Assembly (NCBI GenBank): GCA_019113145.1
Contig: DXHZ01000095.1
Coordinates: 1-44,501 of the forward strand
Source of the DNA: Candidatus Avanaerovorax faecigallinarum
Lineage (GTDB): Bacteria > Bacillota > Clostridia > Peptostreptococcales > Anaerovoracaceae
Direction: 5' to 3'
Length of the DNA: 44,501 nucleotides
Shown: positions 1 to 8,884 of the stretch, piece after piece
Position numbering within the stretch: position 1 is the stretch's first letter
How the letters are laid out: every line of letters starts with the position of its first letter
Notes under the pieces: model-generated
Databases searched by the model: none
What the model was told of the DNA's origin: nothing
The model's input: the letters and a program-made list of their open reading frames with translations, nothing else
Position numbers and translations under genes: made by a program

Positions 1-1071
<1,071 letters not shown>

Positions 1072-1091
1072 ACTTCAGAATATGAGTTTTG

Positions 1092-1119
1092 ACCCGGGCA
1101 CGGAACTGCCCGGGTTTTT
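1092..1119 (+). terminator. Intrinsic terminator of eno
   Basis: A perfect 9-bp GC-rich stem (ACCCGGGCA with TGCCCGGGT) closes a 6-nt loop and runs directly into TTTTT. It lies 20 bases after the eno stop codon. Confidence 0.93.
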
Positions 1120-1191
1120 CATATCGCGAATTCGGTCCAAAAGCCAGATTATAAAAACGTGCGTAAAAAATGTGTAAATTGTGATAAGTTG

Positions 1192-1220
1192 TTGAAATTC
1201 ATAAATTTATGATGTATAAT
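1192..1220 (+). promoter_or_regulatory. SigmaA-type promoter for the AGCS symporter
   Basis: TTGAAA at 1192-1197 and a consensus TATAAT at 1215-1220 are separated by exactly 17 bases, upstream of the GTG start at 1287. The leader would be about 60 nt. I see no riboswitch-sized structure in it. Confidence 0.8.
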
Positions 1221-1286
1221 CATAGCGTAATATTTATTATCTCTATACTTACTAAAGGACTTATTCAGAAAAAGAGGTGATGACTA

Positions 1287-2669
1287 GTGTCTAATATCGC
1301 TGATATTATTCAGACCATTGACAATTGGGTCTGGGGATGGTGGATGATCATCCTGCTGTTCGGAACTCACGTATTCATGACGTTCAGAACCGGATTTATT
1401 CAGGTAAAATCTATTTCTAAAGGTATCAGATTATCAGTGAGCAAGGATCCCGATGCAGAAGGAGAGGTTTCCCAGTTCGGAGCCCTCACCACTGCGCTGG
1501 CAGCTACCATAGGTACCGGTAACATCGTCGGCGTAGGTACTGCCATCGCTCTCGGAGGTCCGGGAGCAGTTCTCTGGATCTGGCTTACAGGATGCTTCGG
1601 TATAGCTACTAAGTACTCCGAGTCTCTCATCTCTGTAAAGTACAGAGTTAAGACTAAAGACGGCCGTATGCAGGGCGGCGCCATGTACGCTTTGGAAAGA
1701 GGCCTGAACATGAAGTGGCTGGGTATGATATTCGCCATCTTCGCAGGCTTCGCTTCCTTCGGTATAGGCTGCGCCACCCAGGTTAACGCTATCGCTAACA
1801 TAGTAAACGGAAACTTCGGAGTTCCTAACGTTGTTACCGGTATCGTGATTGTAGTAATGACAGGTGTCGTAATCCTTGGCGGAATCAAGTCCATCGCTAA
1901 CGTATGCGAGAAGCTGGTTCCTTTCATGGCAGGTTTCTATGTAATAGGATGTATAATCATCCTCTGCATGAACTACGACTTTATCATTCCTGCAATTAAG
2001 ACTATATGCACACTGGCATTTACTCCGGGCGCTGCCGCAGGCGGACTTGTTGGTACAGGTATAAGAGCTGCCATCCAGTTCGGTGTTGCAAGAGGACTCT
2101 TCTCCAATGAATCCGGTATGGGTTCCGCACCGATTGCCGCAGCAGCTGCACAGACCAGAAACCCTGTAAGACAGGCTCTGGTATCCTCCACGGGAACCTT
2201 CTGGGATACAGTAGTTGTATGCCTGATGACAGGTCTCGTACTGGTAACTACCATCATGAAGAACCCTGACGTTAACATGGGCGACATCAGAGACGGCGGA
2301 GTTCTCTCCACGGAGGCATTTGCGCAGATTCCTTACTTCGGACCTATCGTTCTTACATTAGGTATCATCACGTTTGCATGGTCGACTATTCTCGGCTGGG
2401 CATACTACGGTGAAAGAGCCGTTGAGTACTTCGCAGGAAGAAAGGGAATCCTTCCTTACAGAATTCTCTACCTGGCAGTTGCTTTCATCGCTCCTATCGT
2501 AGCACTGGATACCGTATGGCTGGTAGCAGACATACTCAACGCACTCATGGCTATACCTAACCTGATTGCGGTACTGCTCCTGTCGCCGGTAATAGCTAAG
2601 GAGACTAAGAAGTACATCAACGACCTTGATGCATACGACGATACGCCAATACCTGTAGTTGATAAATAA
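1287..2669 (+). CDS. AGCS-family sodium:alanine/glycine symporter
   Basis: A multi-spanning membrane transporter of the alanine/glycine:cation symporter family (AlsT/DagA-like), importing small neutral amino acids with Na+. At 460 aa it has the usual length. It shows the early glycine-rich helix (AATIGTGNIVGVGTAIALGG) and the family signature NESGMGSAPIAAAAA near residue 275, followed by NPVRQ. The start is GTG at 1287, eight bases after an AGAGGTGA ribosome binding site. It has its own promoter and sits tail-to-tail with a second AGCS gene on the other strand. The exact amino acid cannot be read from sequence. Confidence 0.92.
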   Translation: MSNIADIIQTIDNWVWGWWMIILLFGTHVFMTFRTGFIQVKSISKGIRLSVSKDPDAEGEVSQFGALTTALAATIGTGNIVGVGTAIALGGPGAVLWIWLTGCFGIATKYSESLISVKYRVKTKDGRMQGGAMYALERGLNMKWLGMIFAIFAGFASFGIGCATQVNAIANIVNGNFGVPNVVTGIVIVVMTGVVILGGIKSIANVCEKLVPFMAGFYVIGCIIILCMNYDFIIPAIKTICTLAFTPGAAAGGLVGTGIRAAIQFGVARGLFSNESGMGSAPIAAAAAQTRNPVRQALVSSTGTFWDTVVVCLMTGLVLVTTIMKNPDVNMGDIRDGGVLSTEAFAQIPYFGPIVLTLGIITFAWSTILGWAYYGERAVEYFAGRKGILPYRILYLAVAFIAPIVALDTVWLVADILNALMAIPNLIAVLLLSPVIAKETKKYINDLDAYDDTPIPVVDK

Positions 2670-2687
2670 ATATTACACGCTATGAGA

Positions 2688-2719
2688 AAAGCCGCCTTCC
2701 CGTTTCGGGAGGCGGCTTT
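2688..2719. terminator. Bidirectional terminator between convergent AGCS genes
   Basis: The stem AAAGCCGCC + TCCCG pairs with CGGGA + GGCGGCTTT around a 3-nt loop, with one bulged T. T-rich flanks occur on both strands, so it can end the left gene and the convergent right gene. A second hairpin (GTGCGCC/GGCGCAC, 2726-2743) follows between it and the minus-strand stop codon. Confidence 0.85.
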
Positions 2720-2760
2720 ACCGTGGTGCGCCTGACGGCGCACGCCTGTTTAAACGCGTT

Positions 2761-4179
2761 TTAATTCCAGTAATCCGTGCCTTCGACTCCGATGTCGGAG
2801 GCCTTAAATTCCAGAGGTTTTCCTGACTTCTTTCTCGATGAGTAATCCCTTAAAGCCTTGAAGGCCGTATTTCCTAAGATTATACATACAGGCACGTTTA
2901 TGAGAGCCATGCAGCCCATGAGAACGTCCGCCGTATCCCAGGCAAGACCGGCGGAAAACTGAGCGCCGAGGAATATAACGGCGACGGCTATGAGCCTGAA
3001 TACGGTCATAAACGATCTGCTTGAAAGTGCGTCCTTATATATGTAGCTTATGTTCATCTCGGCATAGAAGTAATTTCCAACCAATGTAGTGTATGCAAAG
3101 AGCGCCAGAGCTGCGGTTATAAAGATTCCACCGAAGGCTCCGAAGTTTACCCCGAGAGAATCCTGTATGTAGGCTCCGCTCAGAGCGTTTCCTGCGTCGT
3201 CAATATATCCGGCAGGATCTACTCCCGAGCAGAGAACCATGAAGGCTGTGGAGGAGCAGATGAGTAGGGTGTCGATGAACACGGAGAGCATCTGAACAAG
3301 GCCCTGCTTCACCGGGTGGGAAACGTCGGCGGAAGCGGCGGCGTTAGGCGCAGAACCTATGCCGGCTTCGTTGGAATAGAGTCCTCTCTTGATACCGTTC
3401 ATAATGGTGGCTCCGAAAATTCCTCCCGCAACGGAGGTGAAGCTGAAGGCCCCTTTAAAGATTCCTGCTATGACAGACGGGAAAGAGCCTATGTTGAGCA
3501 CGATTACGAGAAGGGCAACGGCGATATAGGCTATGGCCATTATGGGAACGATGACCTGAGTCGCCTTTGATATGCGCTTTCCTCCGCCGAAGATTACGAC
3601 GGCAGCGAGGACGGCCACGACGGCTCCGATGTAAAGGGTCGCGTTCTCCGACGGCACGTAGGCCTTGACAAAGTCGGTAAGGTTAAAGGACGCCAGAGCG
3701 TTGAACCCGCCCATGTAGGTCAGTATGAGAAAGACGGCGAAAATTCCGCCCAGCGCCGGAGCCTTCAGCGCCTGCTTTATGTAGTAGGCCGGGCCTCCGT
3801 AGGAACCGTCCGCGCCCCGCTTTTTATAAATCTGCGCAAGGGTGGATTCCACGAACGCCGAAGCTCCTCCTAAAACGGCGATGAGCCACATCCAGAATAC
3901 GGCGCCGGGGCCGCCTGCTATGATGGCGCCGGTAACGCCTACGATGTTGCCCGTGCCGACTCTCGACGCGGTGGATACCATGAGGGCCTGAAATGATGAA
4001 ATGGAATCCTTATCCTTCTTAGGCTCGGTGATAACCCTGATAGATTCAGCAAAGAGCCTTATCTGCACGAATCTGGTTCTGAAGGAAAAATAAAGTCCGG
4101 CAGCGATGAGCAGGGCTATGAGAATATAGCTGTACAGGTAATTGCTTATGCTGCTGATGATATTTGCGATAAAATCCAT
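2761..4179 (-). CDS. AGCS-family sodium:alanine/glycine symporter (second copy)
   Basis: A second alanine/glycine:cation symporter of 472 aa, a diverged paralogue of the convergent neighbour rather than a recent duplicate. It carries the conserved ASRVGTGNIVGVTGAI stretch near residue 75 and the signature NEAGIGSAPNAAASADVSHP near residue 270. About ten hydrophobic segments are visible. The start codon is preceded by AAGGAG, and the gene has its own minus-strand promoter. Substrate preference between alanine, glycine and serine is not visible. Confidence 0.92.
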   Translation of the reverse strand: MDFIANIISSISNYLYSYILIALLIAAGLYFSFRTRFVQIRLFAESIRVITEPKKDKDSISSFQALMVSTASRVGTGNIVGVTGAIIAGGPGAVFWMWLIAVLGGASAFVESTLAQIYKKRGADGSYGGPAYYIKQALKAPALGGIFAVFLILTYMGGFNALASFNLTDFVKAYVPSENATLYIGAVVAVLAAVVIFGGGKRISKATQVIVPIMAIAYIAVALLVIVLNIGSFPSVIAGIFKGAFSFTSVAGGIFGATIMNGIKRGLYSNEAGIGSAPNAAASADVSHPVKQGLVQMLSVFIDTLLICSSTAFMVLCSGVDPAGYIDDAGNALSGAYIQDSLGVNFGAFGGIFITAALALFAYTTLVGNYFYAEMNISYIYKDALSSRSFMTVFRLIAVAVIFLGAQFSAGLAWDTADVLMGCMALINVPVCIILGNTAFKALRDYSSRKKSGKPLEFKASDIGVEGTDYWN

Positions 4180-4223
4180 AAATCAATTCTCCTTATTCCT
4201 GTATACCTGAAACCAATGTGTCC

Positions 4224-4253
4224 ATTATACAATAAAACGACTGTTTGTTTCAA
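4224..4253 (-). promoter_or_regulatory. Promoter for the minus-strand AGCS symporter
   Basis: Read on the minus strand, TTGAAA (4253-4248) and TATAAT (4229-4224) are 18 bases apart, about 45 bases upstream of the start codon. Confidence 0.75.
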
Positions 4254-4303
4254 TCCTTTCGGAAAATATAACAGAAAATTAACTGTATGAACCCTTAGGG
4301 ATA

Positions 4304-4312
4304 TGGTATAAT
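4304..4312 (+). promoter_or_regulatory. Extended -10 promoter for the ABC exporter operon
   Basis: TGG followed by TATAAT (within TATGGTATAAT) is an extended -10 element. No good -35 lies 17 bases upstream, which is acceptable for this promoter class. It is 20 bases from the start codon at 4333. Confidence 0.6.
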
Positions 4313-4332
4313 CTCAGACAGGAGTACCGAAT

Positions 4333-5250
4333 ATGACAGAAGATATAATCAGAATCGACAACCTGAGCAAATCGTTCAGAGATGTAAAAGCGGTAGACAA
4401 TCTCAGCTTCCGGGTACGGGAAGGTGAGCTTTTTGCTTTTCTCGGAGTAAACGGGGCGGGAAAGTCTACGACTATAAATATGCTCTGCGGTCAGCTTTCC
4501 AGAGACGAAGGGGAAATAGAAATCGACGGAGAAAAGCCTGAAAAAGACGCCGATGAGGTAAAGAGAAAGATCGGTGTGGTGTTTCAGAATTCCGTTCTCG
4601 ATTCGCCACTTACGGTTTATGACAATCTGCAGAGCAGAGCGGCCCTTTACGGAATAACGGGAAAGGCGTTCAGGGAAAGGCTCTCGGAGCTTTCCGGACT
4701 CCTGGGCCTAAACGGGCTCGTGAAGCGGCCCGTGGGGAAGCTTTCCGGAGGGCAGAGACGGAGAATAGATATAGCCAGAGCCCTCGTTCATAAGCCTAAG
4801 ATACTGATTCTCGACGAGCCTACAACGGGCCTTGACCCTCAGACAAGAAAGAAGCTGTGGAGCGTAATATCCGAACTTCGAAGAGAGCGGAAGATGACGG
4901 TGTTTCTCACCACCCACTACATGGAGGAGGCGGCCGATGCGGATTTTGTCGTAATAATAGACGGAGGACGAAAGGTGGCCGAAGGAACGCCCCTTCAGCT
5001 TAAAAACGCATATTCGGGGGACTTTGTCACCATTTACGGGGTGGCGGAGGAAGATATAAGAACGCTGGGCAGGGAAAAGTATGAGAAAGTAAGGGACGGA
5101 TTTCGTATTTCCGTGGGAAACACCCGGGAAGCGACGGAGCTTATCCTGAAGCACCCGGAGATATTCTCCGATTACGAGATAACCAAGGGCAGAATGGACG
5201 ACGTGTTCCTTGAGGTTACGGGAAGAAATCCCGGGGAAGGCGGTGAGTAG
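4333..5250 (+). CDS. ABC exporter ATP-binding protein (DrrA-like)
   Basis: Cytosolic ATPase of a type ABC-2 exporter, 305 aa. Walker A is GVNGAGKST at residues 38-46, the ABC signature LSGGQ at 137-141, and Walker B ILILDEPTTGLD at 157-168, followed by an H-loop in LTTHYMEEA. A C-terminal extension of about 90 residues follows, as in the DrrA/NodI subfamily (the DUF4162-like tail with MDDVFLEVTGR). The permease follows immediately with touching ends, so the two form one transporter. DrrA relatives export drugs, lantibiotics or lipids; the substrate cannot be told here. Confidence 0.92.
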   Translation: MTEDIIRIDNLSKSFRDVKAVDNLSFRVREGELFAFLGVNGAGKSTTINMLCGQLSRDEGEIEIDGEKPEKDADEVKRKIGVVFQNSVLDSPLTVYDNLQSRAALYGITGKAFRERLSELSGLLGLNGLVKRPVGKLSGGQRRRIDIARALVHKPKILILDEPTTGLDPQTRKKLWSVISELRRERKMTVFLTTHYMEEAADADFVVIIDGGRKVAEGTPLQLKNAYSGDFVTIYGVAEEDIRTLGREKYEKVRDGFRISVGNTREATELILKHPEIFSDYEITKGRMDDVFLEVTGRNPGEGGE

Positions 5251-5251
5251 G

Positions 5252-6148
5252 ATGACCCTTGCGGTTTTTACAAAGAGAAATATAAAGCTTTTCTTTAAGG
5301 ACAAAGGGATGTTCTTCACGTCCCTCGTAACCCCTGCGATACTTCTCGTTCTATATGCCACGTTCCTGGGAAACGTGTACAGGGACAACTTTGTCGCCAG
5401 CATGCCTGACGGAATTGAGGTATCGTCAGACGTCATCGACGGAATTGTTGCGGGTCAGCTCATGTCGTCGATTCTGGCGGTGTCATGCGTTACCGTGGCC
5501 TTCTGTACCAACCTTCTCATGGTTCAGGACAAGGCGAGGGGCGCGGTGAGAGACCTTGCCGTAACGCCGGCAAATCCTGCGGTTCTTTCTGCGGGGTATG
5601 TCTGCGCTTCTCTCGTGTCCACCCTTATAATATGTTTCGTCTCAACGGGAATATGCCTGGGATACGTAAGGTTCATGGGGTGGTTCATGGCTCCCCGCGA
5701 CGTTCTGATGCTGTTTGCGGCAGTCTTTGTTCTGGCGTTTTTCGGAATAGCCCTGTCGTCGGTGGTGAATTTCTTCTTATCCACCGAAGGACAGATTTCG
5801 GCAGTAAGCTCCATAATAAGCGCGGGATACGGTTTCATATGCGGCGGTTATATGCCCATTTCGGCCTTCGGCGAGGGCCTGAGAAAAGCCGTTTCATTCC
5901 TGCCGGGAACTTACGGAACGTCTCTGGTGAGGGAATATTCCTTGAGCGGCGTCCTGACGGAAATGGAAGGTCAGGGGGTTCCGGCCGAAGTGACGGATTA
6001 CATAAGGGACTTTCTTGACTGCGCCATATACTTTAACGATAAAGAGGTTCCGGAGCCTGCAAAATATGCCGTGGTGCTGATTTCGGCCCTGGCGCTCATG
6101 GGAATCTATATTGCTTTAAACGTGATAAAAAACAGAAAATCAGCTTAG
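5252..6148 (+). CDS. ABC-2 type exporter permease
   Basis: Membrane partner of the preceding ATPase, 298 aa. The start is ATG at 5252, directly after the ATPase stop and behind a GGAAGGCGGTG-like ribosome binding site; an earlier in-frame ATG at 5210 would lie inside the ATPase. The protein has an N-terminal cytosolic stretch (KRNIKLFFKDKG), a first membrane helix, a large loop, then five more helices, which is the six-helix ABC-2 plan. Its 3' end overlaps the convergent shikimate kinase gene by 9 bases. Confidence 0.88.
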   Translation: MTLAVFTKRNIKLFFKDKGMFFTSLVTPAILLVLYATFLGNVYRDNFVASMPDGIEVSSDVIDGIVAGQLMSSILAVSCVTVAFCTNLLMVQDKARGAVRDLAVTPANPAVLSAGYVCASLVSTLIICFVSTGICLGYVRFMGWFMAPRDVLMLFAAVFVLAFFGIALSSVVNFFLSTEGQISAVSSIISAGYGFICGGYMPISAFGEGLRKAVSFLPGTYGTSLVREYSLSGVLTEMEGQGVPAEVTDYIRDFLDCAIYFNDKEVPEPAKYAVVLISALALMGIYIALNVIKNRKSA

Positions 6149-6652
6149 CAGAGAGAGAATTTCGGCCGCTATTTCACCGGGAGTTCTGTCATCGACAGCC
6201 ACGATGAAGTGTGCGGCTTTTTCATAATAAGGAAGCCTCTTTTCTATGAGAGCCTTTACATCTTCCGGGGTTTTACACGCCGCAAGGACGGGGCGGTTTG
6301 AATCGCCTGCTATTCTTTCAAGAACCGTTTCGGGCTTAACGGAAAGAAGTACGATTACGCCGCCGTCTCTCATCAGCCTGACGTTTTCGTCCTTTAAGGC
6401 AGCTCCTCCGCCGCAGGAAACTATGGCAGGGGAGGCCCCTTCAAGAGAAAGCTCCCCTAAAAGGCCGGTCTCCATCTGGCGGAAGGTATCTTCACCATTT
6501 GTCCTGAAGATTTCAGGAATGGACATGCCGGCGCGACCTGCTATGACTTCGTCCATTTCCAAAACCGGAGATCCGGTAAGCTCAGAAAGGGCGGAGGCTA
6601 CGGTGGATTTTCCCGCGCCCATGAATCCGATTAAATATATGTTTTTATCCAT
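6140..6652 (-). CDS. aroK: Shikimate kinase
   Basis: Phosphorylates shikimate at the 3-hydroxyl with ATP, the fifth step of chorismate synthesis. It is 170 aa, the standard length. The P-loop is GFMGAGKST at residues 9-17. A shikimate-binding Asp lies in EMDEVI, a glycine triplet in SCGGGAA, and the lid Arg in NRPVL. It is preceded by AAAGGAG. It stands alone here, away from other aro genes, and converges on the ABC permease with a 9-base overlap. Confidence 0.94.
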   Translation of the reverse strand: MDKNIYLIGFMGAGKSTVASALSELTGSPVLEMDEVIAGRAGMSIPEIFRTNGEDTFRQMETGLLGELSLEGASPAIVSCGGGAALKDENVRLMRDGGVIVLLSVKPETVLERIAGDSNRPVLAACKTPEDVKALIEKRLPYYEKAAHFIVAVDDRTPGEIAAEILSLLS

Positions 6653-6748
6653 AATCAGTTTTCTCCTTTATCTAATAGATTATAACCTCCCGGCGGGAAA
6701 AGGGAAATACATTAAGAGAATTTAACGAAAATTTTACCCATTAAGGTA

Positions 6749-6777
6749 TTGACATGGACGCTGCGTAATGATATAAA
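6749..6777 (+). promoter_or_regulatory. Strong promoter for the SPFH operon
   Basis: TTGACA (6749-6754) and TATAAA (6772-6777) are 17 bases apart. The downstream leader contains repeated GATAT/ATATC motifs (for example GATATCaaaataATATC at 6781-6797), which could be an operator near the transcription start; that role is inference only. Confidence 0.75.
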
Positions 6778-6836
6778 TGTGATATCAAAATAATATCAGT
6801 AAACGATTCCGATATTAACATTAAGAGGAGGAAGAC

Positions 6837-7871
6837 ATGAACAGAGATGTTGAACAGAAGATAATAAAGCCGAGAAACGGTATGGCAATGCTCATACTTA
6901 CGACCCTGCTGATACTCATATTCATCGCGGGAGTCATCTTTGGCGCGTTTATGATTGACGGTGGAAATGAAGCTCTCGGAGCGGTTCTTCTGGTCGTAGG
7001 CATCTTAGGAGTGTGCGTTTCGCCGATTCTCTACGGCGGACTTAAGGTGGTAGGCCCTAACGAAGCTCTGGTGCTGACTTTGTTCGGAAAGTACTACGGA
7101 ACTATCATGGAGTCCGGCTTCTACTTCGTAAACCCTTTTACAAGCTATAACAACCCGGCGTACACGTCCGCACTCGCTAAAGCTGCGGGAAAGGCCGCAG
7201 AGCTGGGCGGAGAAGGGCTGAAAAAGGGAAGTTCTACGGGAACGCCTAAGATCAACGCGAAGAAGACCGTATCTCTTAAAGACATAACCTTAAACAACGG
7301 AATCCAGAAGGTAAACGACATCATGGGAAATCCGGTAGTCATAGGAGCCGTGGTTATCTGGAGGGTTGTAAATCCGACAAAGGCTGTATTCAACGTTGAG
7401 GATTACAGCGAATTTCTCTCCATTCAGACCGATTCCACCATCAGAAATACCGCAAGGCTCTATCCTTATGACTTTGCTGAAACCGATGCGAGGGCGGACG
7501 ATGAGAACACGGAAAAGACTCTGAGGGGAAGCTCTCAGGAGATAGCCGAGGCCATGAAGACCGCCCTTGCCGAGAAGGTAGAGTTTGCGGGTCTTGAAAT
7601 AGTGGAAGTGAGAATCACCCACCTTGCATATGCCGAGGAGATTGCGGCCGCGATGCTGAAGCGCCAGCAGGCATCGGCGGTAATTGCGGCCAGGACTAAG
7701 ATAGTCGAAGGCGCCGTAAGCATGGTGAAGATGGCAATCGATAAATTAAGCGAAGAAGAAGTGGTATTCCTGGACGAAGAGAGAAAGGCTGCCATGGTTT
7801 CCAATCTCATGGTAGTGCTCTGCTCCGAAAAGGACACTCAGCCTGTCGTAAACAGCGGCAGCATCTACTGA
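6837..7871 (+). CDS. SPFH/band 7 domain membrane protein
   Basis: A stomatin/prohibitin/flotillin-type protein of 344 aa. Two hydrophobic segments lie near residues 17-40 and 48-70. An SPFH domain follows from about residue 75 (VVGPNEALVLTLFGKYYGT), with the typical VVIWRVVNPTKAVFNVEDY strand and LEIVEVRITHLAYAEEIAAAML helix. SPFH proteins form ring or cage assemblies that organise membrane microdomains and often restrain membrane proteases. An insertion rich in Lys and Gly (about residues 115-145) splits the early part of the domain. It is first in a run with a ribbon-helix-helix protein and an ABC exporter. AGAGGAGG precedes the ATG. Confidence 0.88.
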   Translation: MNRDVEQKIIKPRNGMAMLILTTLLILIFIAGVIFGAFMIDGGNEALGAVLLVVGILGVCVSPILYGGLKVVGPNEALVLTLFGKYYGTIMESGFYFVNPFTSYNNPAYTSALAKAAGKAAELGGEGLKKGSSTGTPKINAKKTVSLKDITLNNGIQKVNDIMGNPVVIGAVVIWRVVNPTKAVFNVEDYSEFLSIQTDSTIRNTARLYPYDFAETDARADDENTEKTLRGSSQEIAEAMKTALAEKVEFAGLEIVEVRITHLAYAEEIAAAMLKRQQASAVIAARTKIVEGAVSMVKMAIDKLSEEEVVFLDEERKAAMVSNLMVVLCSEKDTQPVVNSGSIY

Positions 7872-7884
7872 TGGGGAGATTTGA

Positions 7885-8163
7885 ATGAATGACAGAAATA
7901 ACCAGGACTGGGGGGGTGCTTTGGAACGGGAAGAAAAGCTCCGGAAAAAGCTGGCCCAGCTGGAGAAAATGGAAGCCGACATAAAGGAGAAGGAAAAGGC
8001 TTTAAAACAAAAGGAGAAGGGGCGAAAGCAGCTTATTCTGCGGCTTTCGCCGTCCCTGTGGGAGGATATCGCAGCGTGGGCGGAGGAGGATTTCCGTTCC
8101 ATAAACGGGCAGATAGAGTATCTGCTCAGCGAGTGTGTAAAGAAGAGAAAAGGAGAAAAGTAA
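7885..8163 (+). CDS. Arc-like ribbon-helix-helix protein
   Basis: A 92-residue protein with two parts. Residues 14-45 are a highly charged Lys/Glu coiled coil. Residues 48-85 resemble an Arc/MetJ ribbon-helix-helix fold: a short strand (KQLILRLSPSLW), a helix (EDIAAWAEEDF) and a second helix (SINGQIEYLLSECV). It lies 13 bases after the SPFH gene and its stop abuts the next ABC gene start, so all are probably one operon. It could autoregulate that operon or act as a small DNA-binding partner of the SPFH protein. The function is inferred from the fold only. Confidence 0.7.
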   Translation: MNDRNNQDWGGALEREEKLRKKLAQLEKMEADIKEKEKALKQKEKGRKQLILRLSPSLWEDIAAWAEEDFRSINGQIEYLLSECVKKRKGEK

Positions 8164-8874
8164 ATGCTTAAAATTGAACACCTGACGAAGAAGTACGGAG
8201 AAAAGAAGGCCGTTGACGATCTGTCTCTTCACATACAGAAGGGAGAGATATACGGCTTTATCGGCCATAACGGAGCCGGCAAGACCACGACCATCAAAGC
8301 CTGCTGCGGCATACTGGCTTTTGATGAAGGAGAGATATTCATAGACGGAACTTCCGTAAAGGCCGACCCGCTGACATGCAAGAAAAAGCTGGCATACATT
8401 CCGGACAATCCGGATCTCTACGAATTCCTTTCCGGAATAAAGTACCTGAATTTTATCGCCGACGTTTTCCGGGTGGACAAGGAGACGAGAGAAGCGAGGA
8501 TAAAGGAACTTGCGGACACCTTTGAGATTACCGCAGACCTTGCTCAGCCCATAAGCGCATATTCTCACGGTATGAAGCAGAAGCTGGCCATAATCGCAGC
8601 ATTTATCCATTCGCCGAAGCTCATTATAATGGACGAGCCTTTCGTGGGACTTGATCCGAAGGCAGCCCATATTCTGAAGCAGATGATGAGAAAGCACTGC
8701 GACGAGGGAGGAGCCATATTCTTCTCCACTCACGTTCTCGAGGTTGCGGAAAAGCTGTGCGACAAGGTGGCCATAATAAAACAGGGCAGACTGGTTGCAT
8801 CCGGCACCATGGAGGACGTCAAGGGGGACGAGTCCCTTGAGAGCGTATTCCTGGAGCTTGACGAGGAAAAGTAG
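8164..8874 (+). CDS. ABC transporter ATP-binding protein
   Basis: An ABC-2 exporter ATPase of 236 aa. Walker A is GHNGAGKTT at residues 34-42, the signature is the variant YSHGMKQ at 133-139, and Walker B LIIMDEPFVGLD is at 153-164, followed by an H-loop in FFSTHVLEVAE. The variant signature is typical of ATPases paired with large permeases of the YtrE/EcsA-type group. The start directly follows the previous stop codon, and the permease starts 10 bases downstream. Confidence 0.9.
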   Translation: MLKIEHLTKKYGEKKAVDDLSLHIQKGEIYGFIGHNGAGKTTTIKACCGILAFDEGEIFIDGTSVKADPLTCKKKLAYIPDNPDLYEFLSGIKYLNFIADVFRVDKETREARIKELADTFEITADLAQPISAYSHGMKQKLAIIAAFIHSPKLIIMDEPFVGLDPKAAHILKQMMRKHCDEGGAIFFSTHVLEVAEKLCDKVAIIKQGRLVASGTMEDVKGDESLESVFLELDEEK

Positions 8875-8884
8875 GAGGACTTAC

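Noticed and set aside
1400..2311. Long minus-strand frames opposite the first AGCS gene
   Set aside because: They are Pro/Thr-rich mirror frames of a conserved transporter and have no ribosome binding sites.
8795..8884. Upstream ATG for the large ABC permease
   Set aside because: It is within the ATPase coding region; ATG 8885 follows GGAGG and begins with a normal membrane-protein N-terminus.
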